Shown in pieces: positions 33,404-41,865 of a DNA stretch of 64,000 nt. The number at the start of each line of letters is the position of its first letter. Position 1 is the stretch's first letter. Under the pieces are notes generated by a model. It was not told the DNA's origin. It worked only from the letters and a program-made list of their open reading frames with translations, and ran no database searches. The DNA lies in the NCBI RefSeq assembly GCF_002019705.1, contig NZ_KV917377.1, positions 2,354,565 to 2,418,564 on the forward strand, read 5' to 3'. The position numbers and the translations under genes were made by a program. The stretch comes from Shouchella patagoniensis. GTDB taxonomy: Bacteria > Bacillota > Bacilli > Bacillales > Bacillaceae_D.

Positions 33404-33847
33404 GTGAAATTTACACTTGTGCAAAGCACGATTGAGGATAAACCATATATCTCTGACTTACGAATGACTGCATTAGCAGATGACTTTAATCGCCATCATT
33501 TACCTGATGAACAAGTCTTATCACGCTTTAATGAAAACTTCAATCCCGACACAACCTACTTGATTAAAATCCACGAGGAAACGATTGGTTGTATCGGCAT
33601 CCGCCCTGTAGGCGATGAAGTGATGCTGAAAAACTTTTACCTTGATCCCGCCTACCAAGGCAAAGGGATTGGTCGTGCTGTGTTTCAATCTGTTCTCGAT
33701 CAACACCAAGACAAACGAGTCATTACATTAATGATATTCAAAGGAAGCCGAGCAAAAAAACGCTATGAAACATTTGGTTTCTCTGTGGTTGATGCAAATG
33801 AACGGGTAGAAACAATGTGTTTATATAACAAAGTGGGCCTCAAATAA
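33404..33847 (+). CDS. GNAT-family N-acetyltransferase
   Basis: A 147-residue acetyltransferase. The acetyl-CoA binding motif lies in FYLDPAYQGKGIGRAVFQS (Q/RxxGxG), with the preceding beta strand IGCIGIRPVGDEVMLKN. Substrate unknown; small single-domain GNATs modify amines or peptides. It begins at GTG after AGGAGG. A strong terminator follows. Confidence 0.88.
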   Translation: MKFTLVQSTIEDKPYISDLRMTALADDFNRHHLPDEQVLSRFNENFNPDTTYLIKIHEETIGCIGIRPVGDEVMLKNFYLDPAYQGKGIGRAVFQSVLDQHQDKRVITLMIFKGSRAKKRYETFGFSVVDANERVETMCLYNKVGLK

Positions 33848-33868
33848 ATGGGGCCCACTTCTTTTTAT
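33831..33868 (+). terminator. Terminator after the GNAT gene
   Basis: A nine-base stem (AAGTGGGCC / GGCCCACTT) with a twelve-base loop spans the stop codon and is followed by CTTTTTATTTT. Confidence 0.85.
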
Positions 33869-33875
33869 TTTAGCG

Positions 33876-34670
33876 TTAAAAAAATTCATTTAATCCGTTT
33901 GCAAAATAATGATAGTCTTCCTTGCTAATTGGTTCTGCCCCATACCCGTTGAAGAATAGTGTATAGTCAGTATTTTTTTGAAAAAGGCTCGGTTTTGGTC
34001 GCACTGCTAATGCAACATCATAGCGTGGATCACCGTAAGCTCCCCCGGCCCAGTCAATCACGCCAGAGATCTTCCGATTATGAACCAGCACATTATCAAT
34101 AGTAAAATCACCATGAATCAGTGTTTGTTTAACCGGTTGAGGACGGTTTTCCACTATTTCTTTCAACAGTTCACTCGTAACATCAACTTGATAATGGGTT
34201 AATTGATACGAAGCTTTTTTTAGCTGATTGTCTAGCCAAGATCCTTGTTGCTTCCATTCGTTTGGACAAGGTATCGAGTGGACTCTCGCTAGAATCTCTC
34301 CAAATTGGACGATTAACTCTTCCCGTCTCTTTTGATTTGATTCATTTGCAATTGCAAACCTCATCGTTTCACCTTGAAGACACTCCATTAACGCCCATGA
34401 ATGCCCCTTTTCATCTTCTTTAACATATACCTCTACATCCGGAACCGGCAATGTGGTTTTAATGGATAAAAGTGATAAAATATCGACTTCTTGTTCAAGC
34501 CAGGAACAATACAATGGTTCTCTTGTTCGTTTTAAAGCAAAATAATGGCCTTTTGCTTCTATTATCCCAACGTCAGAAGTATACCCTTGCCTCGGAAAAC
34601 GAATTCTATCTATTCTCCCAACAAAATGCTTTATGTCGTTCGGAATCTCGTTTATAGCGAACGGTCTCAT
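33876..34670 (-). CDS. Aminoglycoside phosphotransferase (APH)-fold kinase
   Basis: A 264-residue kinase-like protein. The catalytic loop is TLIHGDFTIDNVLV with the catalytic aspartate and asparagine, and the metal-binding aspartate is in GVIDWAGGAYGD. The N-lobe has RQGYTSDVGIIEAKGHYFALK with the ATP-binding lysine. Family members phosphorylate antibiotics, choline, homoserine or sugars; none can be chosen from sequence. AGGTGA stands six bases before the ATG used. Confidence 0.85.
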   Translation of the reverse strand: MRPFAINEIPNDIKHFVGRIDRIRFPRQGYTSDVGIIEAKGHYFALKRTREPLYCSWLEQEVDILSLLSIKTTLPVPDVEVYVKEDEKGHSWALMECLQGETMRFAIANESNQKRREELIVQFGEILARVHSIPCPNEWKQQGSWLDNQLKKASYQLTHYQVDVTSELLKEIVENRPQPVKQTLIHGDFTIDNVLVHNRKISGVIDWAGGAYGDPRYDVALAVRPKPSLFQKNTDYTLFFNGYGAEPISKEDYHYFANGLNEFF

Positions 34671-34721
34671 CAGCATTCACCTGCATTTACTTAGACATAA
34701 AAAAAAGCCCCTTTATAAAGG

Positions 34722-34735
34722 AACGAACGTTCGTT
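34722..34735. promoter_or_regulatory. 14-bp perfect palindrome between divergent genes
   Basis: AACGAACGTTCGTT lies about 50 bases upstream of the APH-type start. A second palindrome, CCTGGCCAGG, lies at 34848-34857 just before the ribosome binding site of the MFS gene. Either could be an operator; no regulator is encoded next to them. Confidence 0.4.
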
Positions 34736-34882
34736 TTTTAGTGCAGCGAAAGTGAGCAGAGGCTACATTGATTTTCATATTATTAGTATAATACAGAGAT
34801 TATTATAAGTCTATATTTTTTTCAGTTTATTTTGTATTCTTATGAAACCTGGCCAGGATAACAGAATGAGGAGATAAAAACT

Positions 34883-36121
34883 GTGTGGAAACAGTTAGAT
34901 CAAAACTTAAAAGTTCGTTTGTTAGGCGAAGGTTTATTTAATCTTTGTTATTGGATGTACTTTCCTTTTATCGCCCTGTATTTCAGTGCTACACTCGGGA
35001 CCAGTCTCGCTGGAGGGTTACTAATGTTGCCTCCCTTTATAAGCCTACTTGGAAATTTAGTAAGTGGTGGCTTAGCTGATTTCTATGGCAGAAGACCGAT
35101 TTTGTTGCTTGGCGCCGCCTTGCAAACCGTCATGTTTGCCATATTTGCTTGTTCATTCTCTCCGTGGGTTGATTATATCGCTTTCATTGGAGTTGGTCTT
35201 GGCGGAGCATTGTATCGTGCTCCTAGTTTGGCAATGGTCGCTGACCTGGTGACCGAGCAAGATCGTCGTAGTGTCTTTGCTTTATTTGCGACAACAAATA
35301 ATATAGGCTCAGTCATGGGTCCAGCCCTTGGTGCCATTTTCTTTTTCCACTACCGCCAACCATTGTTATTCATAACTGCTTGCGTCATGCTTATTTATAC
35401 GATTAGCATTTTTATTTTCATTAAGGAAAGCAAGCCATTACAGCCACATTCAACTAGTTGGAGCTTACTAAAAAATGCATTCGCCATTCTGAACAGCTAT
35501 AAACACATTTTTTCCGATTCGATCTTTTTGCGCTTCATTCTTGGTGGTGTTTTTTCGATTATGACCCTTATGCAACTTGATCTTTATTTAGCCTATTATG
35601 TAGTTCATCATGTACCAGCCCAACCGATTCACCCCTTTCAAAGTTGGCCATCATACCTCTTATCAAGTGAACAAATTTTCGGATATATGCTCGGACTGAA
35701 TGGACTCATGTTCGTCGCATTCATTTCACCACTCACTAAGCTAACGACACTATGGAAAGAACGTGACATCTTTATTGTCTCGTGTTTATTATCAGGCGTA
35801 GCGCTGTTTGCAATAGGCATGACAACATCTTTTTCTTTACTGCTATTAATGACAGCTGTTTTCACCTTAGGGGAAATCTTACGCGCCCCAGCCTCTGAAA
35901 GTTTTGTTAGTGCCTATGCACCAGCACATGCGAGAGCTACGTATATCAGTGCTTCGAATCTTCAATATACCGTCGGTCGTACACTCGCGCCAATATCAAT
36001 ACTCTTATCTGGAAAGCTTGGCACATCAACGATATTTTATTTATTGCTTGGCTTTTCTCTAATTGGCGCCTTGCTTTATGTAAGTATGTTTCGCGGTTAC
36101 GAATCAAAAGAGAGAATATAA
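34883..36121 (+). CDS. MFS multidrug-type transporter (YqjV-like)
   Basis: A 412-residue twelve-helix transporter. Motif A after helix 2 reads GGLADFYGRRPILLLG, the standard antiporter loop. Helix-linking segments (GVGLGGALYRAPSLAMVADLV) resemble MdtH/YqjV proteins. It begins at GTG nine bases after GAGGAG. Substrate unknown. Confidence 0.88.
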   Translation: MWKQLDQNLKVRLLGEGLFNLCYWMYFPFIALYFSATLGTSLAGGLLMLPPFISLLGNLVSGGLADFYGRRPILLLGAALQTVMFAIFACSFSPWVDYIAFIGVGLGGALYRAPSLAMVADLVTEQDRRSVFALFATTNNIGSVMGPALGAIFFFHYRQPLLFITACVMLIYTISIFIFIKESKPLQPHSTSWSLLKNAFAILNSYKHIFSDSIFLRFILGGVFSIMTLMQLDLYLAYYVVHHVPAQPIHPFQSWPSYLLSSEQIFGYMLGLNGLMFVAFISPLTKLTTLWKERDIFIVSCLLSGVALFAIGMTTSFSLLLLMTAVFTLGEILRAPASESFVSAYAPAHARATYISASNLQYTVGRTLAPISILLSGKLGTSTIFYLLLGFSLIGALLYVSMFRGYESKERI

Positions 36122-36128
36122 ATGAAAA

Positions 36129-36153
36129 ACTGCCCAATTCTTTATTGGGCAGT
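36129..36153. terminator. Hairpin after the MFS gene
   Basis: A ten-base stem (ACTGCCCAAT / ATTGGGCAGT) with a five-base loop lies eight bases after the stop codon. The T run is on the minus strand side only. Confidence 0.6.
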
Positions 36154-36259
36154 AACATACTTATTTGTTTTCTATTATCTCCATCTTCATTAGTTGCGGT
36201 TGAATATTTACTAAAAAATCATTTCTAATCGTTATAGAACTGTCAACAAGGAGGTTGCA

Positions 36260-36343
36260 ATGCGACTACACACATACAATCTTTTCGTAACTAAACGTCT
36301 ATTTAAACAAGACAAAACAAGCCCACCTCCGTTAGATTGGTAA
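36260..36343 (+). CDS. Possible 27-residue peptide gene
   Basis: AAGGAGG stands five bases before an ATG that opens a 27-codon frame (MRLHTYNLFVTKRLFK, then QDKTSPPPLDW). The ribosome binding site is among the best in the window. The product is basic and amphipathic in its first half, with a proline-rich end. It runs into the converging gene after six bases. Not recognised; it may be a small functional peptide or a chance frame. Confidence 0.4.
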   Translation: MRLHTYNLFVTKRLFKQDKTSPPPLDW

Positions 36344-36348
36344 GCTTG

Positions 36349-36810
36349 TTACATTTCTTCTCCTTCATTTTCTTCGATAAACTCTTGAAACCACTCTACT
36401 TCTAATGGACCATTAAGCAATTCAAACCCACTAGTTCCAATAATCATCACTCCTGTCTCTCCTAAAAAAACAATTGAAGGTTTGCTTTTCTGGTGGCTAA
36501 TGTAAAGTTCAAGAGGCTTTTCTTCTATGAACTGTTGGTGATACACATCTGTATCAACTCGTTTTACTTGATATTCCCCTAGAAATGAAACGACTTCTTC
36601 TACTAACGCCGGCTCCGTTGTATACCATTCATAGCCATTTTCTTTTTCCACATTATCACGCTCGACAGTGATGCCTAAAAGAAGTAGGTCTTCTTTGTTA
36701 AATGGAATAAGTTCAGCAAGATTTCGCTGCCGATTGTCATTTCCAACTTTAAGCATAATGGCAATTGCAATTCCCACACACACCGCTACAAGTACAATTC
36801 GTCTTTTCAT
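36349..36810 (-). CDS. Membrane-anchored protein of unknown function
   Basis: A 153-residue protein with an N-terminal hydrophobic anchor (IVLVAVCVGIAIAIMLKVG) and no cysteine at a lipobox position. The remainder, likely outside the cell, is acidic with mixed alpha/beta content and ends in a run of Glu. There is no family I recognise. The start is the ATG after GGCGGAAGG; a GTG one codon before is also possible. It is monocistronic. Confidence 0.65.
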   Translation of the reverse strand: MKRRIVLVAVCVGIAIAIMLKVGNDNRQRNLAELIPFNKEDLLLLGITVERDNVEKENGYEWYTTEPALVEEVVSFLGEYQVKRVDTDVYHQQFIEEKPLELYISHQKSKPSIVFLGETGVMIIGTSGFELLNGPLEVEWFQEFIEENEGEEM

Positions 36811-36887
36811 CACCTTCCGCCTTTGCCCGTTTTAAACATCTATATTCAACTTATCGGCAACTTACGCCTTCAGGTCTAGCAAACATA

Positions 36888-36913
36888 CAAAAAAAACCGT
36901 CTATTAAGACGGT
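36888..36913 (-). terminator. Minus-strand terminator beyond array C
   Basis: A seven-base stem (ACCGTCT / AGACGGT) with loop ATTA; the preceding A run is a T run on the minus strand. If it ends the GH2 gene transcript, that transcript would carry the whole repeat array in its 3' end. Confidence 0.7.
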
Positions 36914-36990
36914 CAGAAAGTGTTTATTCAGGTGAAATGAAAACGGTCGTTAATCTAAGAGCGCGTGACAAGGAACGATTAAGTTCTATG

Positions 36991-37257
36991 AATCTCAGAC
37001 TCCAGCATCCTATCTCCGCCTCTACAATCGAATCTACGTTCTTTCTTCTTAAATCTCCGCACTCATGCGCCGAATCTCCACTTCGATCTCACGAATCTCC
37101 GACTTCCGCATCCTTTCTCCACCTCTACAATCGAATCTCCACTCTTTCTTCTTAAATCTCCACCTTCATCCCTGAAATCTCCTCATTCAGCTCTTAAATT
37201 TTCTACTTCAGCATTAAATCTCCACATCAACAATCATATCTCCGCGTCCAACGTCTT
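36991..37257. repeat. Phased short-repeat array C (13 units of 20-21 bp)
   Basis: Units begin at 36991, 37011, 37031, 37052, 37073, 37094, 37114, 37134, 37155, 37176, 37197, 37217 and 37237. The spacings are 20, 20, 21, 21, 21 repeated twice, then 20, 20. Matching units recur every five (36991, 37094 and 37197 all have the ACTTC/ACTCC...GCAT type; 37011, 37114 and 37217 the ...ACAATC type), so a 103-bp block is present 2.5 times. The unit start AATCTCC is shared with arrays A and B. Not a CRISPR: no constant repeat and no unique spacers of equal length. Confidence 0.88.
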
Positions 37258-37290
37258 TATAACGATCATAACCAAACGTTTCTCGTCCCA

Positions 37291-39042
37291 TTAGCGATCA
37301 TTGATTGCTTTGACTTCATTTAGTTCCAGTTTTGGTTTGCGTTTTTCATCAAGCAAGCCATTTACCTCTTGCTGAACATCGGTGATTTGCGTATAACAAT
37401 AGCCAGTTACATAAGGCAATGCTTTAATTGCATCGGTGATGGCTTGATACCTGACAAGGAATTCTTCCTTTGATTTCACTTGGTTTCCGTAACCCCAACC
37501 ATCTTTTGTTGTAAATGCGATTCCACCGTATTCACTAATCAGTACAGGTTGGCCGTTGTATGCATATCCATTTGCAAACGGGTATTTTTCTTTATTGTGG
37601 AGGTTCTTATTACTAAGGAGCTCCTCCTTGTCTTTGTATCTCGCTAAAAAAGCATCCGCAAATTCTTCATAGTCGTGCAATGTGATAATGTCCGAAATCG
37701 TATGTTCCCAGCCATCATTTACGATGACAGGTCGCGTGTCATCCATTGCTTTTGTCGCATAATAAATCGATTCCGTAAATGCTTGTTGCTGCTTATTTGT
37801 GAAAATAGCGCCTACGCCCCACGATTCATTAAACGGCACCCAGGTCACAATCGACGGATAATGACTGAGCTGGTTCACGATTTCTTGCCACTCTGTTGTG
37901 AACATGCGGACGGCGTCAGTGGAATACGAATAGGCAGAGGGCATTTCTGCCCAAACAAGCAACCCTATTTGGTCACACAAATAATAAAAACGTTCATCTT
38001 CGATTTTTTGATGTTTACGGACGCCATTAAACCCCATTTCCTTGATTGCTTCAATATCTGCCTCAAGAGCTTCTACTGATGGAGCGGTTAAATTTGTATC
38101 AGGCCAGTACCCTTGATCCAAAATGAGTTTTTGATAGATTGGCCGATTATTTAAGAGCACTTGCCCCTGATGAATGGAAATTTTCCGTAACCCAAAATAA
38201 GAACGAGCTTTATCCATTTTTATTCCATTAGCGTGAACAGCAAAGGAGACATCATATAAATTCGGTTGTTCTGGCGTCCAATGGGCAATCTGCCATTCAT
38301 GAATCGTTGCCGTTAAATCAACGGTTACTTTTGTTGTCTTTCCTTCTGGAACAAACGAAATCCGTCTAACTTCCTTGCCTTTAAAGGAAATGACCGTTTC
38401 TACAACAGCCTTACTCCTCACTGCTTGTTCCGTTAATTTATAGTGAAACCTGACCGAGCTCTGGTCAAAATCGGGAACAATCTTCACTTCTTCAAGCCGT
38501 TGTTCTGCCACAAATTCCAACCACACCGTTTGCCAAATCCCTGTTGTCTGCACATACCAACACCCAAAGTTTTCATCAACCCAGCGCTGTTTTCCTCTAG
38601 GCTGTTGATCACTCATACTGTCTTCCACCCGGACAACCAGTTGTTGTGTTTTTTCATCTGTAAGATACGGGGTAATCGGAAAAGAAAAGGATGAATTTCC
38701 ACCTTGATGCGCTCCGGCATATTGACCGTTTACCCAAACCGTTGTTTCATAATCACTCGCTTGGAAATGCAGCAGCACGTCTTTTCCTTGCTGACTGTCT
38801 GGAATCGTTACTTCTTTTCCATACCAAACGACTGGATGAAACGTTTGTTTGTTAATCCCGCTTTCTTTTGTTTCGTACGAGTAAGGGACGGTAATGGTTT
38901 GATTAAAACGAGAAGTGTTGTACCAACGCTCTTTTTTTCCGCGATTTTCATCGTCAAATGAGAAATTCCATTCTCCGTTTAAATTTAACCAATCCTCTCT
39001 TACAAACCGAGGTCTAGGAAAACGATTGTCTATTTTATCCAT
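37291..39042 (-). CDS. Glycoside hydrolase family 2 protein
   Basis: A 583-residue glycosidase. Order of domains: N-terminal sugar-binding jelly roll (about 1-180, with REDWLNLNGEWNFSFDDE and QTTGIWQTVWLEF), immunoglobulin-like domain (180-280), and the catalytic TIM barrel. The acid/base glutamate is Glu406 in FNESWG, and the nucleophile is Glu504 in LISEYGG. Beta-galactosidase or beta-glucuronidase activity is the family norm. No signal peptide is seen, so it acts inside the cell. A regulator gene with a carbohydrate-binding-like half lies upstream on the same strand. The ATG has AAAGGAG seven bases upstream. Confidence 0.9.
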   Translation of the reverse strand: MDKIDNRFPRPRFVREDWLNLNGEWNFSFDDENRGKKERWYNTSRFNQTITVPYSYETKESGINKQTFHPVVWYGKEVTIPDSQQGKDVLLHFQASDYETTVWVNGQYAGAHQGGNSSFSFPITPYLTDEKTQQLVVRVEDSMSDQQPRGKQRWVDENFGCWYVQTTGIWQTVWLEFVAEQRLEEVKIVPDFDQSSVRFHYKLTEQAVRSKAVVETVISFKGKEVRRISFVPEGKTTKVTVDLTATIHEWQIAHWTPEQPNLYDVSFAVHANGIKMDKARSYFGLRKISIHQGQVLLNNRPIYQKLILDQGYWPDTNLTAPSVEALEADIEAIKEMGFNGVRKHQKIEDERFYYLCDQIGLLVWAEMPSAYSYSTDAVRMFTTEWQEIVNQLSHYPSIVTWVPFNESWGVGAIFTNKQQQAFTESIYYATKAMDDTRPVIVNDGWEHTISDIITLHDYEEFADAFLARYKDKEELLSNKNLHNKEKYPFANGYAYNGQPVLISEYGGIAFTTKDGWGYGNQVKSKEEFLVRYQAITDAIKALPYVTGYCYTQITDVQQEVNGLLDEKRKPKLELNEVKAINDR

Positions 39043-39084
39043 CAAAAAACTCCTTTGTTTGTTTTTTAATGTTACGAAATAATT

Positions 39085-39094
39085 GTTTATAAAC
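39085..39094. promoter_or_regulatory. Possible operator upstream of the GH2 gene
   Basis: The palindrome GTTTATAAAC (39085-39094) and a similar GTTTATTAAAAC (39104-39115) lie about 45-75 bases upstream of the GH2 start, an arrangement of two related sites that would suit the adjacent ArsR-like regulator. Confidence 0.4.
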
Positions 39095-39188
39095 GATATT
39101 TCTGTTTATTAAAACGAATCATACGCTTACATTTCTAAATTGTCAAATAGTTAATCAAAAAGCACGAACGTTATGTCCGCACTTTTCC

Positions 39189-40112
39189 TTATTCATAGAA
39201 ATGAATTCCTACTTTTAAATCTTGAGGATAATCACCAAATGCCTTGCCAAATAAGTTCATGCCGCCCTTATGCTCGGCATCTTCTTTTATACCAATTCGA
39301 ATGGTAATAAATTGTTTTTCTTGTAAGTGTAAATCAGCTAGTTGCACTGCTTTACAAGGAATATAGTCAATCATCGCCTGTTTTTCGTTTACTTCCCATG
39401 TTTTTAATGACCCATATTGGGTTCTTGTATTATCATACCAATGCGTTGGATTTAACTTCCCAGGACGGTCCCCAAAATCTCCGGGACTCGTCCACGTTCC
39501 AATATCGACACCATTTACCCACACCGTAATATCCGAGGGCCAATCATCGTTATAATTTGGAGCTTCAGAGCACAATTCGCATGAAAACGTAAAGCTACGT
39601 ATCTTTCTAACGTTTTTCGACTGAAATGGAAATTTATATTCAAAGAAGCCCGTTCGTGTCCAGAGAATTTGTGCCTCTACCCGATCTGGATGATAAAACT
39701 CCCCAGGCTCATCCTCGTTTAAAACCATTCCTTTTTTGTCGGCCATCCCACACGTTGGTGTAGCGAAAAAATCAACATAATGACCAATTGGCATATTCAT
39801 TTCATATGACTGCAATACTTCTCGCTTTTCTAGATGATTTAGGGCAATGTGGATATCATCAAAATTTCGTGTGCACATCTTCATTGCACCTCTACTCGCC
39901 GGTCGCAGCTCTGTGACAATAAGTCCAGCCTCTGTTAACACATTCACGTTTGATGCTGCTGTTGATACAGGGATATGAATCAAATTTGCTAGATCATGGA
40001 CGCTATAGCTCTGCTTGCTCAATAACTGAACCATACGAATTCGAATTTCCGTTGAAAGCGCATGCGATACTTTACGTAATTTTTCTGGTTCATTAATCGA
40101 CAACTCTAACAA
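39189..40112 (-). CDS. ArsR-like regulator with C-terminal carbohydrate-binding-like domain
   Basis: A 307-residue protein. The N-terminal 90 residues form an ArsR-type winged helix (KLRKVSHALSTEIRIRMVQL, then IPVSTAASNVNVLTEAGLI). The remaining 200 residues are rich in Trp, Tyr and Asp, predicted all-beta, with WPSDITVWVNGVDIGTW and LNPTHWYDNTRTQYGSL, resembling a sugar-binding jelly roll. This suggests a one-component sensor of a glycoside, controlling the GH2 gene encoded 146 bases downstream. Initiation is probably at TTG (GAGGTGA seven bases before); an ATG 12 codons upstream lacks a site. Confidence 0.8.
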   Translation of the reverse strand: MLELSINEPEKLRKVSHALSTEIRIRMVQLLSKQSYSVHDLANLIHIPVSTAASNVNVLTEAGLIVTELRPASRGAMKMCTRNFDDIHIALNHLEKREVLQSYEMNMPIGHYVDFFATPTCGMADKKGMVLNEDEPGEFYHPDRVEAQILWTRTGFFEYKFPFQSKNVRKIRSFTFSCELCSEAPNYNDDWPSDITVWVNGVDIGTWTSPGDFGDRPGKLNPTHWYDNTRTQYGSLKTWEVNEKQAMIDYIPCKAVQLADLHLQEKQFITIRIGIKEDAEHKGGMNLFGKAFGDYPQDLKVGIHFYE

Positions 40113-40156
40113 CAGGTCACCTCTTCTCCTCTTGATATAAGCATACACAACTGTAA

Positions 40157-40480
40157 CTAGATTTTTTCATTTGTTGATTTATCCTCTATCTTCCCGATGA
40201 CACTACCATTCTTCACTCGCTTTAACTGAGCCACAATAATGACGCTAATCACGCACAAAAGAAACCATGAACTCATTTTACCAATATGTACGATTGACCA
40301 AACCTCTTCTTGATTTGGATAGGTCCAAGCTCCGTAAAAAGTAACAATGTTTTCTGCGATCCATATTAAAAAACCAATTAAGAAAAACGCTAAGACCATA
40401 GGCATTTTTAACGTCTTCTTGTTCACGGTAAAGAAAACCATAGTCCGGAAAAAGAAAAGACATCGCTTGATGATACCCAA
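40157..40480 (-). pseudogene. C-terminal fragment of a DUF817 membrane protein (YoaT-like)
   Basis: The frame encodes RTMVFFTVNKKTLKMPMVLA, FFLIGFLIWIAENIVTFYGA, WTYPNQEEVWSIVHIGKMSS, the conserved C-terminal part of DUF817 proteins. Full-length relatives have about 270 residues, and the N-terminal two thirds are absent here. A second frame overlaps its beginning (40278-40499), consistent with a frameshift at the break. It is probably a remnant. Confidence 0.65.
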
Positions 40481-40689
40481 ATAAAATGAACGTTTTCATG
40501 TATTTTGTTCTCCTTTAATAAAGTCATAGATGACTATATCAAATTTTTGAAACGAGAAGGAGAATATTGAAAACTTCGATAATCGTACATAACTTTCAAT
40601 ACCAATGCTACACTTTCCTTGTTTTTATCGTGCTCTTACAATCATGAGAACGATACTTATTTTGATAAGCCATAGAAAGGAGAAAGTAG

Positions 40690-41003
40690 ATGGAGCATAA
40701 ACTGGATCTTATTTTAAAGAACTTGAAACATTCGATGTTGTAAAGAAAAGCGGTGAAGGATTAGAAACACAGGTTGGTCCCCTAGAAACAAGCGTTGGCG
40801 AATTATCAGAAATCGTTTTAGCATTACGTGATGGGCAAGAAGAAACGGAAGCAAAGCTTGATTCCTTATCAATGGGTGTCCATCAGATTAGCGGTGAGAC
40901 CGGTATGAAACAAGGACAAGAGCGAGAAGACAAAATTCTAGAATCGCTAGCGATGCGTTCGCTTGAACAAGAAACAGAACGTCGAGATATGAGGCGCATT
41001 TAA
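40690..41003 (+). pseudogene. Frameshifted coiled-coil protein gene
   Basis: AAAGGAG precedes an ATG opening MEHKLDLILKN, which stops after 17 codons. One missing A (TTAAAG where TTAAAAG would fit) puts the rest out of frame: LETFDVVKKSGEGLETQVGP, then a long charged heptad-like region to a TAA at 41001. The repaired product would be about 104 residues, mostly coiled coil with Glu and Leu spacing. No family named. It may be a real indel or a homopolymer sequence error. Confidence 0.65.
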
Positions 41004-41073
41004 GTAGCTTTTTTCTCGCTGAACTTAGTCGAGCTGTATCCACCACATACAGCGAATACAGCTCCCTTTCCGT

Positions 41074-41838
41074 TTATTCATTTATTCGTTTTATTGAAAT
41101 ACCATTTGCGCTCAACTTCTCGTGAACTTGTTTGGCAAATGCAAGGGCATGAGCGCCATCCCCATGAATACAGATTGTATCTGCGACAATATCAATCTCT
41201 TTGCCTTGTTCAGTAAGAACGTTTCCTTCCTGTACCATGCGCAACACTTGTTTACTCGCCTCTTCAGGGTCAAGAATAAGCGCATTTGGCGCCTTGCGCG
41301 ATGTTAAACTTCCATCTACTTGATAGGTTCGATCAGCAAACACTTCACTTGCCGTTTTCAACCCAACTTTTTTCCCGGCTTCGATTAACTTACTTCCCGC
41401 AAGTCCATATAAGACTAACTCTGGATTTAATTGATAGACTGCTTTTGCAATTGCCTCTGCAAGGGCTTCGTTTTTCGCAGCCATATTGTACAAAGCTCCA
41501 TGTGGTTTTACGTGATGAAGGACAGCGCCTTCTGCTGTAGCTATCCCACTCAGCGCACCGACTTGATAGAGAATAAGATCATAGCCTTCCTCTGGAGTAA
41601 TATCCATTGTTCTCCGACCAAAACCAACTAAATCAGGTAAGCCTGGATGAGCGCCAATCGCTACTTGATTCGTTACCGCAGATTGAACGGTTTTTCTCAT
41701 AATGCTCGGATCTCCTGCATGAAACCCACAAGCGATGTTAGCCGAAGAGATATAGTTCATCAACTCTTCGTCACTTCCCATTTTATACAGGCCATAACTT
41801 TCACCCATATCGCTGTTTAAATCAATTGTTTGTGTCAT
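41074..41838 (-). CDS. pxpA: 5-oxoprolinase subunit PxpA (LamB/YcsF family)
   Basis: A 254-residue protein of the LamB/YcsF family. The opening [20 protein letters not shown], then [16 protein letters not shown] and [15 protein letters not shown], define it. With PxpB and PxpC it hydrolyses 5-oxoproline to glutamate using ATP. Strong AGGAGG site. It is the last of five genes in the operon. Confidence 0.95.
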   Translation of the reverse strand: MTQTIDLNSDMGESYGLYKMGSDEELMNYISSANIACGFHAGDPSIMRKTVQSAVTNQVAIGAHPGLPDLVGFGRRTMDITPEEGYDLILYQVGALSGIATAEGAVLHHVKPHGALYNMAAKNEALAEAIAKAVYQLNPELVLYGLAGSKLIEAGKKVGLKTASEVFADRTYQVDGSLTSRKAPNALILDPEEASKQVLRMVQEGNVLTEQGKEIDIVADTICIHGDGAHALAFAKQVHEKLSANGISIKRINE

Positions 41839-41865
41839 TTTTTCTCCTCCTAAGAATTACTCTCA

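Noticed and set aside
36991-37257. CRISPR array
   Set aside because: There is no constant repeat with unique spacers of equal length; the whole unit is a degenerate 20-21 bp repeat and no cas genes are near.
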